A stretch of 64,000 bases of DNA from Terasakiella magnetica (GCA_902729415.1 CACVCF010000001.1:223697-287696); one strand, 5' to 3'; shown: positions 38,223-46,984, counted from the stretch's first letter. The notes: generated by a model from the sequence alone, not told the origin. Program-made: numbers and translations.

Positions 38223-38423
38223 GGCTGTTCTCCTCTAAGGTTATCGACAAAACCAATCGCGGTCCCCGGTTTTATAAATGAGTGAAGCCGCCAGGGCAAC
38301 CTAAAAACTCCGGCAAATTGTGAACACAACGTAAAATACACTTATAAAACAAATAGTTATTAGTTAAAACCTGAGAAGTTACACAAGCTCGGTACTCCGG
38401 CGGTTTCGGGGTATGATGGCGGC

Positions 38424-39311
38424 ATGATCGTCTCGGCCAGCTATCGCACCGACATTCCGGCCTTCTACGGCCCGTGGTTCCTGAACCGCTTCCGCGCCGG
38501 TTGGGCCAAGGTGATCAATCCCTATGGCGGCCAGACCGCCACAATCTCCCTGCGGGGCGGGGTGGATGGCTTCGTCTTCTGGACGCGCAATATCGGGCCG
38601 TTCCGCGACGCCCTGGCGGAGGTCCGGCGGGTGGGGCTGCCCTTCATGGTGCACTACACGGTGACCGGTTATCCGCGCGCCTTGGAACGGTCGGTGATCG
38701 AGACCGAACGCTCGACGGTGCTTATCCGGGACTTGGCCGAGACTCATGGCCGCCGGGTGGTGGTGTGGCGCTACGACCCCATCGTCATCAGTTCTCTGAC
38801 GCCGCCCCAGTGGCACCGGGACAATTTCGCCCGTCTGGCCGATTCCCTGACGGGAGCGGTCGATGAGGTTTCAGTCTCGTTCGCCGCCCTCTATCGCAAG
38901 ACCGAGCGCAACATGGCCGCCGCCTCCCGTACCCTCGGCTTTGACTGGAGTGACCCCACGCCTGAGGAAAAACGCGCCTTGGCGGCTGAATTGGCCATCT
39001 TGGCGGCGGCGCGCGGAATAGCGCTGAGCCTGTGCTCGCAGCCCGAATTTGCGGCGGCGGGAACCCAGCCGTCACGTTGCGTCGATGCAAGGCGATTGGA
39101 GGATGTGGCGGCGGGCTGGGGCGCCTTGCGGCCGGTCAAGGCCAAGGTCAAGGGCAATCGTCCCGGCTGCCTCTGCCATGAAAGCCGCGATATCGGGCAG
39201 TACGAATCCTGCCCCCATGGCTGCGTCTATTGCTATGCGGTGGACTCGCGGAGTGCGGCCAAGCGGCGCGCCCAAAGCCACGACCCCCTAGGAGAATGCC
39301 TCATCCCCTGA
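38424..39311 (+). CDS. DUF1848 family protein with a C-terminal CxxxCxxC cluster
   Basis: The 295-aa protein begins MIVSASYRTDIPAFYGPWF and contains VFWTRNIGPFRD, VVWRYDPIVIS and the C-terminal CLCHESRDIGQYESCPHGCVYCYA, which are DUF1848 hallmarks. CPHGCVYC has the radical-SAM CxxxCxxC spacing, but lies at the C-terminus, so an Fe-S enzyme related to that superfamily is an inference. The function is unknown. The upstream 200 bp are AT-rich (38270-38390) and probably hold its promoter. A hairpin terminator follows the stop. Confidence 0.85.
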   Translation: MIVSASYRTDIPAFYGPWFLNRFRAGWAKVINPYGGQTATISLRGGVDGFVFWTRNIGPFRDALAEVRRVGLPFMVHYTVTGYPRALERSVIETERSTVLIRDLAETHGRRVVVWRYDPIVISSLTPPQWHRDNFARLADSLTGAVDEVSVSFAALYRKTERNMAAASRTLGFDWSDPTPEEKRALAAELAILAAARGIALSLCSQPEFAAAGTQPSRCVDARRLEDVAAGWGALRPVKAKVKGNRPGCLCHESRDIGQYESCPHGCVYCYAVDSRSAAKRRAQSHDPLGECLIP

Positions 39312-39341
39312 CTCCCCCCTCCCGTCCGAGGGAAGGGGGAG
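39312..39341. terminator. Hairpin between DUF1848 and DUF1150 genes
   Basis: CTCCCCCCTCCC and GGGAAGGGGGAG form a 12-bp stem with one mismatch and a 6-nt loop, directly after the plus-strand stop. It lies 13 bp before the end of the convergent minus-strand DUF1150 gene. No T-run follows, so it may work in both directions only weakly. Confidence 0.5.
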
Positions 39342-39353
39342 GATAGAGAGAGT

Positions 39354-39593
39354 TCAGTGCACGCTCACCGGTTCCAGGTCATGCTGACGGATGGCCAGGA
39401 AGGCACTCTGGCGATCGGGAGCGGCGCCGATGGCGGTGCCGTCGGCGGCATGAATCGACCAGCCGCCGCCGCCCACAGGCCCTACATGCTTCACATAGGC
39501 GATTACAGGCAGACCCCAGTTCGCCAGATCGGAGGCGGTCATGATGCTCGCCGGAGGGGCGGTGGTGATGGCCTTGTCGGATGTATTCTTCAT
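39354..39593 (-). CDS. DUF1150 family small protein
   Basis: The 79-aa protein contains LANWGLPVIAYVKHVGPVGGGGWSIHAADGTAIGAAPDRQSAF, the conserved DUF1150 core found in alphaproteobacteria, usually next to an Hsp20 gene, as here. No enzymatic motif is visible. It begins 1 bp after the hsp20 stop, so it shares the heat-shock transcript. A longer overlapping frame comes from hsp20 codons and is rejected. Confidence 0.85.
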   Translation of the reverse strand: MKNTSDKAITTAPPASIMTASDLANWGLPVIAYVKHVGPVGGGGWSIHAADGTAIGAAPDRQSAFLAIRQHDLEPVSVH

Positions 39594-39594
39594 C

Positions 39595-40104
39595 TCAGGT
39601 CTCCCGTCTGTGGCCGCTTTGGGCCGGGGATCGATCAGCGCCGCCCTTTTCCGCCTCGACCGTGATGGTCCGGTTGGGAGCCTCGTCGCGGGCAGAGCCC
39701 TGAATGGGGATACTGCGGACGCGGGGCTCGGGAACTTGGCGGACAAGATCGACATGGAGAAGGCCGTTATCAAGCGTGGCGCCCCGGACCTCAATCCCTT
39801 CCGCGAGTACGAAGGCGCGTTGGAACTGGCGGGCGGCGATGCCGCGATGAATGAAAATTCTGCCCTCTTCCTCTTCCACTTGGCGACCGCGGATGACCAG
39901 CTGGTTATCTTCCAGCGACACGGACAGGTCGTCCATGGAGAACCCGGCCACCGCCAAGGTGATTCGGATACCGCTTTCACCGATCTGCTCGATGTTATAG
40001 GGGGGGTAGCCTTCCCCAGAGGTCTTGGATATCCGGTCCAGAACCCGTTCGAAATGGTCGAAACCGAGCAGCAATGGGCTATTGAATGAAGCTATGCGGG
40101 ACAT
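39595..40104 (-). CDS. Small heat shock protein, Hsp20 family
   Basis: The 169-aa protein has an alpha-crystallin domain (about 38-130): YNIEQIGESGIRITLAVAGFSMDDLSVSLEDNQLVIRG and FQRAFVLAEGIEVRGATLDNGLLHVDL. The N-terminus MSRIASFNSPLLLGFDHFERVLDRI is the IbpA/HspA type. It holds unfolding proteins for refolding by DnaK/ClpB. The ATG at 40104 is preceded by GAGGAGG. A sigma-32-like promoter and a leader hairpin over the Shine-Dalgarno site lie upstream. DUF1150 follows. Confidence 0.92.
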   Translation of the reverse strand: MSRIASFNSPLLLGFDHFERVLDRISKTSGEGYPPYNIEQIGESGIRITLAVAGFSMDDLSVSLEDNQLVIRGRQVEEEEGRIFIHRGIAARQFQRAFVLAEGIEVRGATLDNGLLHVDLVRQVPEPRVRSIPIQGSARDEAPNRTITVEAEKGGADRSPAQSGHRRET

Positions 40105-40113
40105 TGTTCCCGT

Positions 40114-40146
40114 CCTCCTCGTGTATGAGCGAGTCCGTCGAGGAAG
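40114..40146 (-). promoter_or_regulatory. Possible RNA thermometer over the hsp20 ribosome binding site
   Basis: In the minus-strand leader, CUUCCUCG (40146-40139) can pair with CGAGGAGG (40121-40114), eight pairs with one G-U. The second strand includes the Shine-Dalgarno sequence of hsp20, so the hairpin would hide it. This fits ROSE-type thermometers in general layout but is a short stem and was not energy-tested. Confidence 0.4.
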
Positions 40147-40176
40147 GGCCCGACCATCGGCACCCTTCATATAGTA

Positions 40177-40204
40177 ACTTGGGGCCACTTAAGTTTTCGT
40201 CAAG
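40177..40204 (-). promoter_or_regulatory. Sigma-32 (RpoH)-like promoter of hsp20
   Basis: On the minus strand CTTGACG, a 13-bp spacer, and CCCCAAGT resemble the heat-shock consensus CTTGAAA-N11-15-CCCCATNT, with one mismatch in each box. A start near 40170 would give a leader of about 65 nt. A second CTTGAAA lies 18 bp further upstream. Confidence 0.55.
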
Positions 40205-40225
40205 CTGACGATTTCAAGTGGGGCC

Positions 40226-41080
40226 TCACCAGCCCGTTCGGAGCCCCGCCACCAGATCAACGTAATCAGGCTCTTGATCCGGCGAGATCAGGCCATGGCG
40301 GATCAGGAAATCGGTGATCACCAGATTGACGTTGAACTTAAAGTCGTCGCCATCGCGTACCCGCCGCGCCACCTCGGCGATGGGCATCAAGGTAAAGCCG
40401 CTGATTTCACCATCGGTGTTGCGCGGCGTGAAATCTTCCGGCACCTCCAGGTCGTAACAGAACATGACGTCGGGTTTCAGGCCCCACTCGTCCTCCATGC
40501 AATAGGCGATGGCGCCGACCGGACGCGACGTAGCCGCCAGGACCGCGGGGATATCGGCCTCCTCGGCGGCTTCCTTCAGCAGATTGTCCATCAGCGAAAG
40601 CGTGCTGGGCTGGCCGCCCGCTACCATGTTGTCGAGCTTGCCCGGGGCCACCGACTTATCGGGCGCGCGCCTGCCGATCCAAAGGTGAAGACCGTCCTGG
40701 CGCCGCACCATGCCGTTGACGTGAATGCCAAAGGCGCGGATGCCGAACAGGCTGGCAGCGCCGCGATCGACGTTCATGACCGGCGCGTCGCCAAAGCGCC
40801 GCGCCACCCGGTAGCGTTCGCCGCGCAGACGCGGCGTGCCGTGGCTGTGGCTGAGGGCGGCGCTGACACGGTCGAGGGCGGCACTGCGACTCTCGGGATC
40901 GCCAAGGCCGGGATGAAGATCAACCGCCCCATCGGAAACCTTGAAAACATCGGCAAACTCGGCCAGAAGCCCGGCCACATCATGGCGAACCCGGCCGATC
41001 TCGGCACCCTCGACCCGGAAAGGCCGGAACCGGTCAGGATCATGCCGGTTGCATGTAACGATGTGGTCGAGGTAACTCAT
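40226..41080 (-). CDS. Nudix hydrolase with DUF4743 N-terminal domain
   Basis: The 284-aa protein combines an N-terminal DUF4743 region (about 1-115) with a Nudix fold (120-270). The Nudix box is GGQPSTLSLMDNLLKEAAEEADI; the first Glu of the canonical GX5EX7REUXEE pattern is Leu, while the catalytic EE pair is kept. Similar proteins are annotated as thiamin-pyrophosphokinase-related or FAD/NTP pyrophosphatases. The substrate is uncertain. It is divergent from the fzlA-like gene and upstream of hsp20 but with a separate start. Confidence 0.8.
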   Translation of the reverse strand: MSYLDHIVTCNRHDPDRFRPFRVEGAEIGRVRHDVAGLLAEFADVFKVSDGAVDLHPGLGDPESRSAALDRVSAALSHSHGTPRLRGERYRVARRFGDAPVMNVDRGAASLFGIRAFGIHVNGMVRRQDGLHLWIGRRAPDKSVAPGKLDNMVAGGQPSTLSLMDNLLKEAAEEADIPAVLAATSRPVGAIAYCMEDEWGLKPDVMFCYDLEVPEDFTPRNTDGEISGFTLMPIAEVARRVRDGDDFKFNVNLVITDFLIRHGLISPDQEPDYVDLVAGLRTGW

Positions 41081-41171
41081 TCTGCTATTCTCCGCGCCGC
41101 ATCAGGGTCGACCTTTCCGCTTTTCCCGTCAAGCCATGGTCACCGCCCGAGAAAAGGGGTAAAAAAGGGGC

Positions 41172-41843
41172 ATGAGGACATTATACCATCACCCACTCTG
41201 CTCGTTCTCGCGCATGGTCCGCGTCGTCCTGGCCGAAAAAAAGCTGGACGCCGAGCTTCAGGTTGAAAAGACCTGGGAGCGCCGCCCCGATTTCACCGCT
41301 CTCAACCCAGCCGGTCAGGTGCCGGTTCTGGTGGAGGAAGGCGGCAGCGTTCTTTGTGACGGCACCGCCATTATCGAATACCTGGACGAGGTTTACCGCG
41401 AACCGCCGCTGATGCCCGCCGATCCGGTGGCCCGCGCCGAGGTGCGTCGCCTGCTGGGCTGGTTCGGTTTCAGATTCCAGGCCGATGTCACCGACAATCT
41501 AGTCGGTGAGAAGGTCTTCAAACGCCTGTCCAGTCAGCATGGCGAGCCCGACTCGCGCAAGATCCGTGCGGGCTATGCCAATATCCATGAACACCTGGAC
41601 TATGTGGCGTGGCTGACCGAACGCCGGGCCTGGCTGGCGGGAGCCGCCTTCACCCTGGCCGACATCGCCGCCGCAGCGCAGATCTCTTGTGTCGATTACG
41701 TGGGCGACGTGCCATGGGATGCCCATGTCGGGGCCAAGGATTGGTATGCGCGCGTCAAGTCGCGGCCCAGCTTCCGCACCTTGCTCACCGATCACCTGCC
41801 CGGCATGCCGCCGCCGCCGCACTACGCCGATCTGGATTTCTAG
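41172..41843 (+). CDS. GST-fold protein, FzlA-like cell division factor
   Basis: The 223-aa protein has a thioredoxin-fold N-terminal domain (MRTLYHHPLCSFSRMVRVVLAEK, ALNPAGQVPVLVEEGG, TAIIEYLDE) and an all-helical C-domain ending PPPPHYADLDF. That ending and the WERRP motif recall FzlA of Caulobacter, a GST homologue that binds FtsZ filaments and is needed for constriction, rather than a glutathione enzyme. The assignment is from memory of the family. AAGGGG lies just before the ATG. Confidence 0.7.
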   Translation: MRTLYHHPLCSFSRMVRVVLAEKKLDAELQVEKTWERRPDFTALNPAGQVPVLVEEGGSVLCDGTAIIEYLDEVYREPPLMPADPVARAEVRRLLGWFGFRFQADVTDNLVGEKVFKRLSSQHGEPDSRKIRAGYANIHEHLDYVAWLTERRAWLAGAAFTLADIAAAAQISCVDYVGDVPWDAHVGAKDWYARVKSRPSFRTLLTDHLPGMPPPPHYADLDF

Positions 41844-41870
41844 AGTGTTTCAGCGTGAGGCTGGCGCATT

Positions 41871-44141
41871 CTAACGTCCGTCTCCGGTCAGTTGGAAGGC
41901 GGCCCAATAATATGGATGGCTGTGCTTGGCCTTGACCGCCATCTGAGCCAACCGGAGCGCATCGCGCTTCCCCGCTTTGGCGAGGCCGGAATAAAACCCG
42001 ACCATCAGATCCTTGGTGGCCTCGTCATCCACGCTCCACAGGCTGGAAACGATGGTCCGCGCCCCGGCGAACAGGAAGCCGCGGGTCAGCCCGACCACGT
42101 CATCGCCGCTTTCAATGGCACCCAAGCCAGTTTCGCAGGCGCTCAAGGTCACCAGATCGGCCTTCAGGGACAGCCCATAGAGTTCAGAGACGGTGAGCAT
42201 GCCGCCCTCATCCCCCTCACGGGCCAGCAGCAGCCCCGAGGCCAGTGGTGAGTCGGGGCGGAACTTGCCGTGGGAGGCGAAGTGAAGCCGCGAGAAGTTC
42301 GCCGCCGACCGCTTGACGGCGGTCTTACTGGCCTCCTTTCGCAACAGCAGCGTCGAACCCGGCACAATCTTGTGGATAGCCTCGACCTCTTTTTGTGCGA
42401 ATTCCAGGTCGAGATCCGGGTTGCCGGCATCGGGATTGCCCACCAGCAAGGTCTTGCCGCTGCTGACCGGCCTGCCGTCGAGATAGGGCATGACCCCAGC
42501 GGCGGGCAGAATGCGGATCGACCGCCGTTCCACCAGAAAACCACGACCGTCATGAAGCGCCGCGAAGGGCAGATAGTGCAGCGGCCCATGGGGCACCACC
42601 AGCAGCCGGTCACCAGTCAGCAGATCGGCCAGCGGCTCCATCAGGCGGGCATGGAGGGCTTTGGCCAGGGGGGCCGGGTCGCCCTGATCCGGGCGTTCCA
42701 AATGTTTGCGCAAGGCCTGAATATCGGCGCGCAAACCCTTGCCATCAAGACGGCGGGCCGTCAGGACGGTTTTGCCCGCGACAAAGGCCACCAAGTCCGA
42801 ACCATGGCCGAAATACTCCACCAGGATCTCGCCGTCGGGCAACAATCCTTGAAGAGTGGCGGCGGAAAGCGGGCTGACGGCGACCAGGGCGGCCAAGTCC
42901 GGGGCAACCTGGCGAAGCTGCTCCGTCAGGCTGCTGACCATGGCGCTCCGCGAGCCTGCCATAGCGGGATCGACCTGGGCCAAGTCGCTTTGGGCCTGAC
43001 GCAGTTGCGTCACCAGTTGGCCGACCGGGGCGCTGCGGGCGGTGGCGGCCATGTCCCTTGACCCCAGCAGATCCACCAAGGCCCGAGCCTTGGCGCGCTC
43101 GGCGAAGGCAAGGGCCTGGGGCACGTCACCCCGGTTCAACTGGGCCGAGACCATTCGCCAGTACAGCGCCTGCTTGTCGCCAACAAAGCCGATCCGTCCC
43201 GCTTCCGCCCGGATGGTGGCACGCTGAAGCTCGACCGAGGCGATAGCGCGATTATAAAGCCCGATCGCCATGGCCGGATCGCCGTCACCTTCGGCAAGGC
43301 GGCCCCGGTCATCGAGAATGATCCATAGCAGATCGGCATTTTGTTCCACCCCCGGACTGGCGAGAAGGGCGTCGTAGGCCTGACGGGCGGCGTCTTTCTG
43401 TCCGGTTTCCAGCAGGGCGCGGGCACGGATGAAACGCTTGGGAAGCTCCCAGTAGGAGAAGATGCTGTCTCCAGCCAGTCCGGCACCGGTCACCAGATCG
43501 GCCATACCTTTGAACAGGCCCGTCTCGGCATCATCGCGGCGCAGCGCCTCCATGGCGCCGACGGGATCCCCCAAAGCCATCTGCACCCGCGCCAGACCGA
43601 TATACTTGTCCGACGCCATCAGGGTATTGGGATAGCCGGTGTCCACCGCCGTCAGCTCGGCGGCGAAGCGCTCGGCCTCGGAACGGTTGCCGGACAGGGC
43701 GTGGGCCAAGGACAAGACGGACAGGGCATAGATCTTCATCTGAAGATAGACGCCCTTGGGTTGGGTCAGGCGATGGGCCTCGGTGCCGTACTCGATGGCC
43801 TTGGGCAGGTCAGCCAGTTCGATCGCCGCCTGGGCACGCAGCAAAGCTGGGGCCGCCGAGAAGTCGAACCAGTACAGTTTGGTGTCGCCGCCCCGGATGC
43901 GGGTCTCCATGCGCTCGATGCAGGGGAACAGCTTGTCATAGGCGCGGATCTTGGCATAGGCGAAGCACAGATAGACCAGATCGCCGGTGGGAGCGTCGGG
44001 CTTGGTGCCCAGCTTGGCCTCCATGACCTGACGCAGCTCGGAAAAGCGGTTTTGCTGGAATAATCGATCCTGGGGCGGCTGAAGGGCGGCGCAGCCTCCA
44101 AGAAGGGCAGCAAGAAGACAAGGGAGCAGCACTCGCAGCAT
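41871..44141 (-). CDS. Exported lipoprotein with TPR-like region and CHAT protease domain
   Basis: From ATG 44141 the 756-aa protein starts MLRVLLPCLLAALLGGCAAL, a lipoprotein signal with Cys18. Residues about 30-400 are helical repeats (TPR-like). The C-terminus (about 500-756) is a CHAT domain, with catalytic-type His in LHFASHGKF and Cys in TLSACETGLGAIESGDDVVG. CHAT proteases are caspase-like; with TPRs they usually sense peptides or partners. Outer-envelope location is unusual and its target is unknown. A longer frame to 44321 lacks a signal and is rejected. A small lipoprotein gene lies 85 bp upstream. Confidence 0.85.
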   Translation of the reverse strand: MLRVLLPCLLAALLGGCAALQPPQDRLFQQNRFSELRQVMEAKLGTKPDAPTGDLVYLCFAYAKIRAYDKLFPCIERMETRIRGGDTKLYWFDFSAAPALLRAQAAIELADLPKAIEYGTEAHRLTQPKGVYLQMKIYALSVLSLAHALSGNRSEAERFAAELTAVDTGYPNTLMASDKYIGLARVQMALGDPVGAMEALRRDDAETGLFKGMADLVTGAGLAGDSIFSYWELPKRFIRARALLETGQKDAARQAYDALLASPGVEQNADLLWIILDDRGRLAEGDGDPAMAIGLYNRAIASVELQRATIRAEAGRIGFVGDKQALYWRMVSAQLNRGDVPQALAFAERAKARALVDLLGSRDMAATARSAPVGQLVTQLRQAQSDLAQVDPAMAGSRSAMVSSLTEQLRQVAPDLAALVAVSPLSAATLQGLLPDGEILVEYFGHGSDLVAFVAGKTVLTARRLDGKGLRADIQALRKHLERPDQGDPAPLAKALHARLMEPLADLLTGDRLLVVPHGPLHYLPFAALHDGRGFLVERRSIRILPAAGVMPYLDGRPVSSGKTLLVGNPDAGNPDLDLEFAQKEVEAIHKIVPGSTLLLRKEASKTAVKRSAANFSRLHFASHGKFRPDSPLASGLLLAREGDEGGMLTVSELYGLSLKADLVTLSACETGLGAIESGDDVVGLTRGFLFAGARTIVSSLWSVDDEATKDLMVGFYSGLAKAGKRDALRLAQMAVKAKHSHPYYWAAFQLTGDGR

Positions 44142-44188
44142 GACCAACCCTCCCGACGAAGGAGATAGGGGATCATAGCGCGGATCAG

Positions 44189-44244
44189 ATCGAAAGGCTA
44201 AGGCGCCGAAGCGGCATATCGAAAGGCTAAGGCGCCGAAGCGGC
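44189..44244. repeat. Tandem 27-bp duplication at the 3' end of a lipoprotein gene
   Basis: ATCGAAAGGCTAAGGCGCC followed by GAAGCGGC occurs at 44189-44215 and again at 44218-44244 (period 29 bp, identical copies). The right-hand copy includes the stop codon and last codons of the 44227-44637 gene, so the left copy is a duplicated gene end. Confidence 0.9.
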
Positions 44245-44637
44245 GCCGGGGGCGGCAAGCTTCTGCTCTTGCTTCCACTGCGCCACCATGCTGGCGTCAA
44301 ACGGATCGACCAAACCGCCATTGGCTAGGCGCATATTGGGATCGAGACAGGCATAGCGGGCGTGATGGGGCACGGTCAGACGACACTGCCAGCGGCGCTC
44401 GATGACCAGCCGGGCCTCCAATCCATAGACGGCGCAGGCATCTTCCGCCAGCTTGTCCCGTTCGGCGCGGGGAGTCTCACCGCCAAAGCACACCTCCACC
44501 ACCCCGTCATAGCCGGGCAGCTTTTGCTTGGCGACCGTGGTTCGGGTATAGCCGCGATCGACGAACGCCGCCCCCCCGGAACAGGCGGAGAGCAAAATCA
44601 CGGACAGCAGGGCGGAAACAAGACGCAGGCGACGCAT
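44227..44637 (-). CDS. Small lipoprotein, 136 aa, unknown function
   Basis: The protein begins MRRLRLVSALLSVILLSACSGGAA, with a clear lipobox LSAC (Cys19). Three or four further cysteines (VCFGG, DACAVYG, WQCRL, YACLD) may form disulphides in the envelope. I recognise no family. It is upstream of the CHAT lipoprotein on the same strand, so the two may share a transcript. The 3' end was duplicated in tandem (44189-44244). Confidence 0.75.
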   Translation of the reverse strand: MRRLRLVSALLSVILLSACSGGAAFVDRGYTRTTVAKQKLPGYDGVVEVCFGGETPRAERDKLAEDACAVYGLEARLVIERRWQCRLTVPHHARYACLDPNMRLANGGLVDPFDASMVAQWKQEQKLAAPGAASAP

Positions 44638-44791
44638 GAAGGCGGACCCCGGAGGGGATTTGAAGAGCCTTTGTTTAACCTAACCGGTGCAATTTGGGAA
44701 TGTTCCGTTTGTCGGGCGTTGTCTCGCCGCGTCTTGAGGGCTATCCTGGGACTATTCTTGTGTTCCCGGGGCGGGAAGGAGGAGAGGTTAG

Positions 44792-45724
44792 ATGTCTGAC
44801 GGTAAGAAATTTCGTCTGGTAACGCGCAGCGACTTCGACGGATTGGTCTGCGCGGTGCTGCTCAAGCAGCTTGACCTGATCGATGACATCAAGTTCGTCC
44901 ATCCCAAGGACATGCAAGACGGCGTCATCGAGATCGGCCCCAACGATATCACCACCAACCTGCCCTATGTGGATGGTGTCCATATCGCCTTCGATCACCA
45001 CCTGTCGGAAACCATCCGGGTGGGACGCAAGGACAACCACGTCATTGAGGCGGAGGCTCCGTCGGCCGCCCGCGTCGTCTATAACTACTATGGCGGCGCC
45101 GCCAAGTTCCCCGCCGCCTGGGATCAGATGATGGCCGCAGTGGATCAGGGCGATTCCGCCCAGTATTCGCTGGAAGAGATTCTTAATCCCGGCGGCTGGA
45201 CCCTGCTGAACTACATCATGGACGCGCGCACCGGTCTGGGGCGCTTCCGCGAGTTCCGCATCTCCAACTATCAGTTGATGATGAATCTCATCGACTATTG
45301 CCGCAACCACAACATCGAGCAGATCCTCGCCCTCGAAGATGTCAAGGAACGCACCGACATCTATTTCGAGCACCAGGAGAAGTTCAAGGACCAGCTCAAG
45401 CGCTGCTCCAGGGTTCAAAAAAATCTGGTGGTGCTGGACCTGCGCAACGAAGAGACCATCTTCGCCGGCAACCGCTTCATGATTTACGCTCTCAACCCGG
45501 AAACCAACGTCTCCATCCATGTGCTGTGGGGCCTCAAGAAGCAAAACACCGTATTCGCCATCGGCAAGTCCATCGTCAACCGCAGCGCCAAGACCAATAT
45601 CGGCGAGCTGTGCCTGAAGTACGGCGGCGGCGGCCACGCCAATGCAGGAACCTGTCAGGTGGACAATGCGGTCTGCGACAAGGTGCTGGGCGACATCAGC
45701 GCCAAGATCAACGCCGACGGTTGA
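44792..45724 (+). CDS. DHH/DHHA1 phosphoesterase (exopolyphosphatase-related)
   Basis: The 310-aa protein has DHH-superfamily motifs: TRSDFDGLVCAVLL, the metal-binding FDHHLSET, a Asp in MMAAVDQGD and the DHHA1 substrate motif GGGGHANAGTCQ. The family includes nanoRNases, c-di-AMP/pGpG phosphodiesterases and exopolyphosphatase-like proteins, and this one could act on any of these. GGAGAGG is upstream of the ATG. It is followed by a strong intrinsic terminator, so it is monocistronic. Confidence 0.85.
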   Translation: MSDGKKFRLVTRSDFDGLVCAVLLKQLDLIDDIKFVHPKDMQDGVIEIGPNDITTNLPYVDGVHIAFDHHLSETIRVGRKDNHVIEAEAPSAARVVYNYYGGAAKFPAAWDQMMAAVDQGDSAQYSLEEILNPGGWTLLNYIMDARTGLGRFREFRISNYQLMMNLIDYCRNHNIEQILALEDVKERTDIYFEHQEKFKDQLKRCSRVQKNLVVLDLRNEETIFAGNRFMIYALNPETNVSIHVLWGLKKQNTVFAIGKSIVNRSAKTNIGELCLKYGGGGHANAGTCQVDNAVCDKVLGDISAKINADG

Positions 45725-45742
45725 TCCGCCGGTTCGTCATGG

Positions 45743-45775
45743 CGGGCGGGAGCGAACCTCCCGCCCGTTTGTTTT
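45743..45775 (+). terminator. Rho-independent terminator after the DHH phosphoesterase gene
   Basis: CGGGCGGGAG and CTCCCGCCCG form a perfect 10-bp stem with a 5-nt loop, followed by TTTGTTTT, a classical intrinsic terminator 19 bp after the stop codon. Confidence 0.9.
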
Positions 45776-45802
45776 GGGATCAATAGGAGACGCGTCCGAA
45801 AG

Positions 45803-46984
45803 ATGGGCGATGGTCCTCTGTACGCCTACCGCGCCAAGCTCACCGCCGGGGACGTCAAGCCCGACACGGCCCAAGAGCTTGCGGTGGAGAAATTGCAAAG
45901 TCTGCACCACGCCCTGGCCCGCTATCGCCCCGCCCAGGGCGAGGATGGATGGATGGCGCGCTTTGGCCTGAAGAAGAAGACCGTCCCCGCCTCCACCTGG
46001 ACGTGGCGCGGCGGCGACGGCGAGCAGGAAGCTCCCAGGCACGGCCTTTATATCTTCGGCGAAGTCGGACGCGGCAAGTCCATGCTGATGGACCTGTTCT
46101 TCGAAAGCACCACCATCGCCGCCAAGAAGCGCGTCCACTTCCACGAGTTCATGCGCGACATCCATGCCGCCATCCATCGTTGGCGCAAGGCGCCGGGCGG
46201 CGGCGGCGAGGCCGACCCCATCCCCAAGCTGGCCCGCGCCCTGGCCGACGAGGCTTGGCTGCTATGCCTGGATGAATTGCAGGTCACCGATATCGCTGAC
46301 GCCATGATCGTCGGGCGGTTGTTCAAATGCCTGCTGGAGAATGGGGTGGTGGTGGTGGTCACCTCCAACCGGCCGCCCAAGGATCTTTATAAAGACGGGT
46401 TACAGCGCGACCGCTTCGTTCCCTTCATCCGCCTGATCGAGACCCAACTCGACATCCTGGAACTGAATTCCGAGCGCGACTACCGCCTGGGGCGCAAACG
46501 CGGGCTTCAGGTCTATCACGCACCGCTCAGCGACGGGGCCGAGACCGCCCTGGAACTGGCCTTTGCCCGCCTGACCGAAGGGGCCAAGGCCTCACCCCAC
46601 AGTTTCGAGGTCAACGGCCGCCAATTGCGGGTGCCGCTGGCCGCCACCGGGGTGGCGCGCTTCGCCTTCTCCCAGTTGTGCGGCACCGCCCTCGGCCCCA
46701 GTGATTACCTGGAACTGGCGCGGCGTTATCACACCTTGGTGCTGTCGGACATTCCGCTGCTGTCACCCGCCAACAAGGACGAGGCCCGGCGCTTCGTTAC
46801 CCTGGTCGATGCCCTTTACGAGCACAAGGTAACCCTGATCTGTTCTGCCGCCGCCCCGCCCGAGACCCTCTATCCCGAAGGCATCGGGGCATTCGAGTTC
46901 CAGCGCACAGTCTCCCGCCTGATGGAAATGCAGGCCGAGGATTACGTCACCCGCGACCATCTTGGCGATGGGGTCACCGCTTAA
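45803..46984 (+). CDS. zapE: ZapE/AFG1-family cell division ATPase
   Basis: The 393-aa AAA-type ATPase has Walker A FGEVGRGKSMLMDLFF, the HFHEFMRDIH block, Walker B LLCLDELQVTDIADAM, the sensor VTSNRPPKDLYKDGLQR and the C-terminal QRTVSRLMEMQ. ZapE binds FtsZ and affects Z-ring constriction under stress in E. coli. Its 3' end overlaps the convergent secreted-protein gene by 11 bp. It follows the terminator of the DHH gene and so has its own promoter. Confidence 0.92.
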   Translation: MGDGPLYAYRAKLTAGDVKPDTAQELAVEKLQSLHHALARYRPAQGEDGWMARFGLKKKTVPASTWTWRGGDGEQEAPRHGLYIFGEVGRGKSMLMDLFFESTTIAAKKRVHFHEFMRDIHAAIHRWRKAPGGGGEADPIPKLARALADEAWLLCLDELQVTDIADAMIVGRLFKCLLENGVVVVVTSNRPPKDLYKDGLQRDRFVPFIRLIETQLDILELNSERDYRLGRKRGLQVYHAPLSDGAETALELAFARLTEGAKASPHSFEVNGRQLRVPLAATGVARFAFSQLCGTALGPSDYLELARRYHTLVLSDIPLLSPANKDEARRFVTLVDALYEHKVTLICSAAAPPETLYPEGIGAFEFQRTVSRLMEMQAEDYVTRDHLGDGVTA

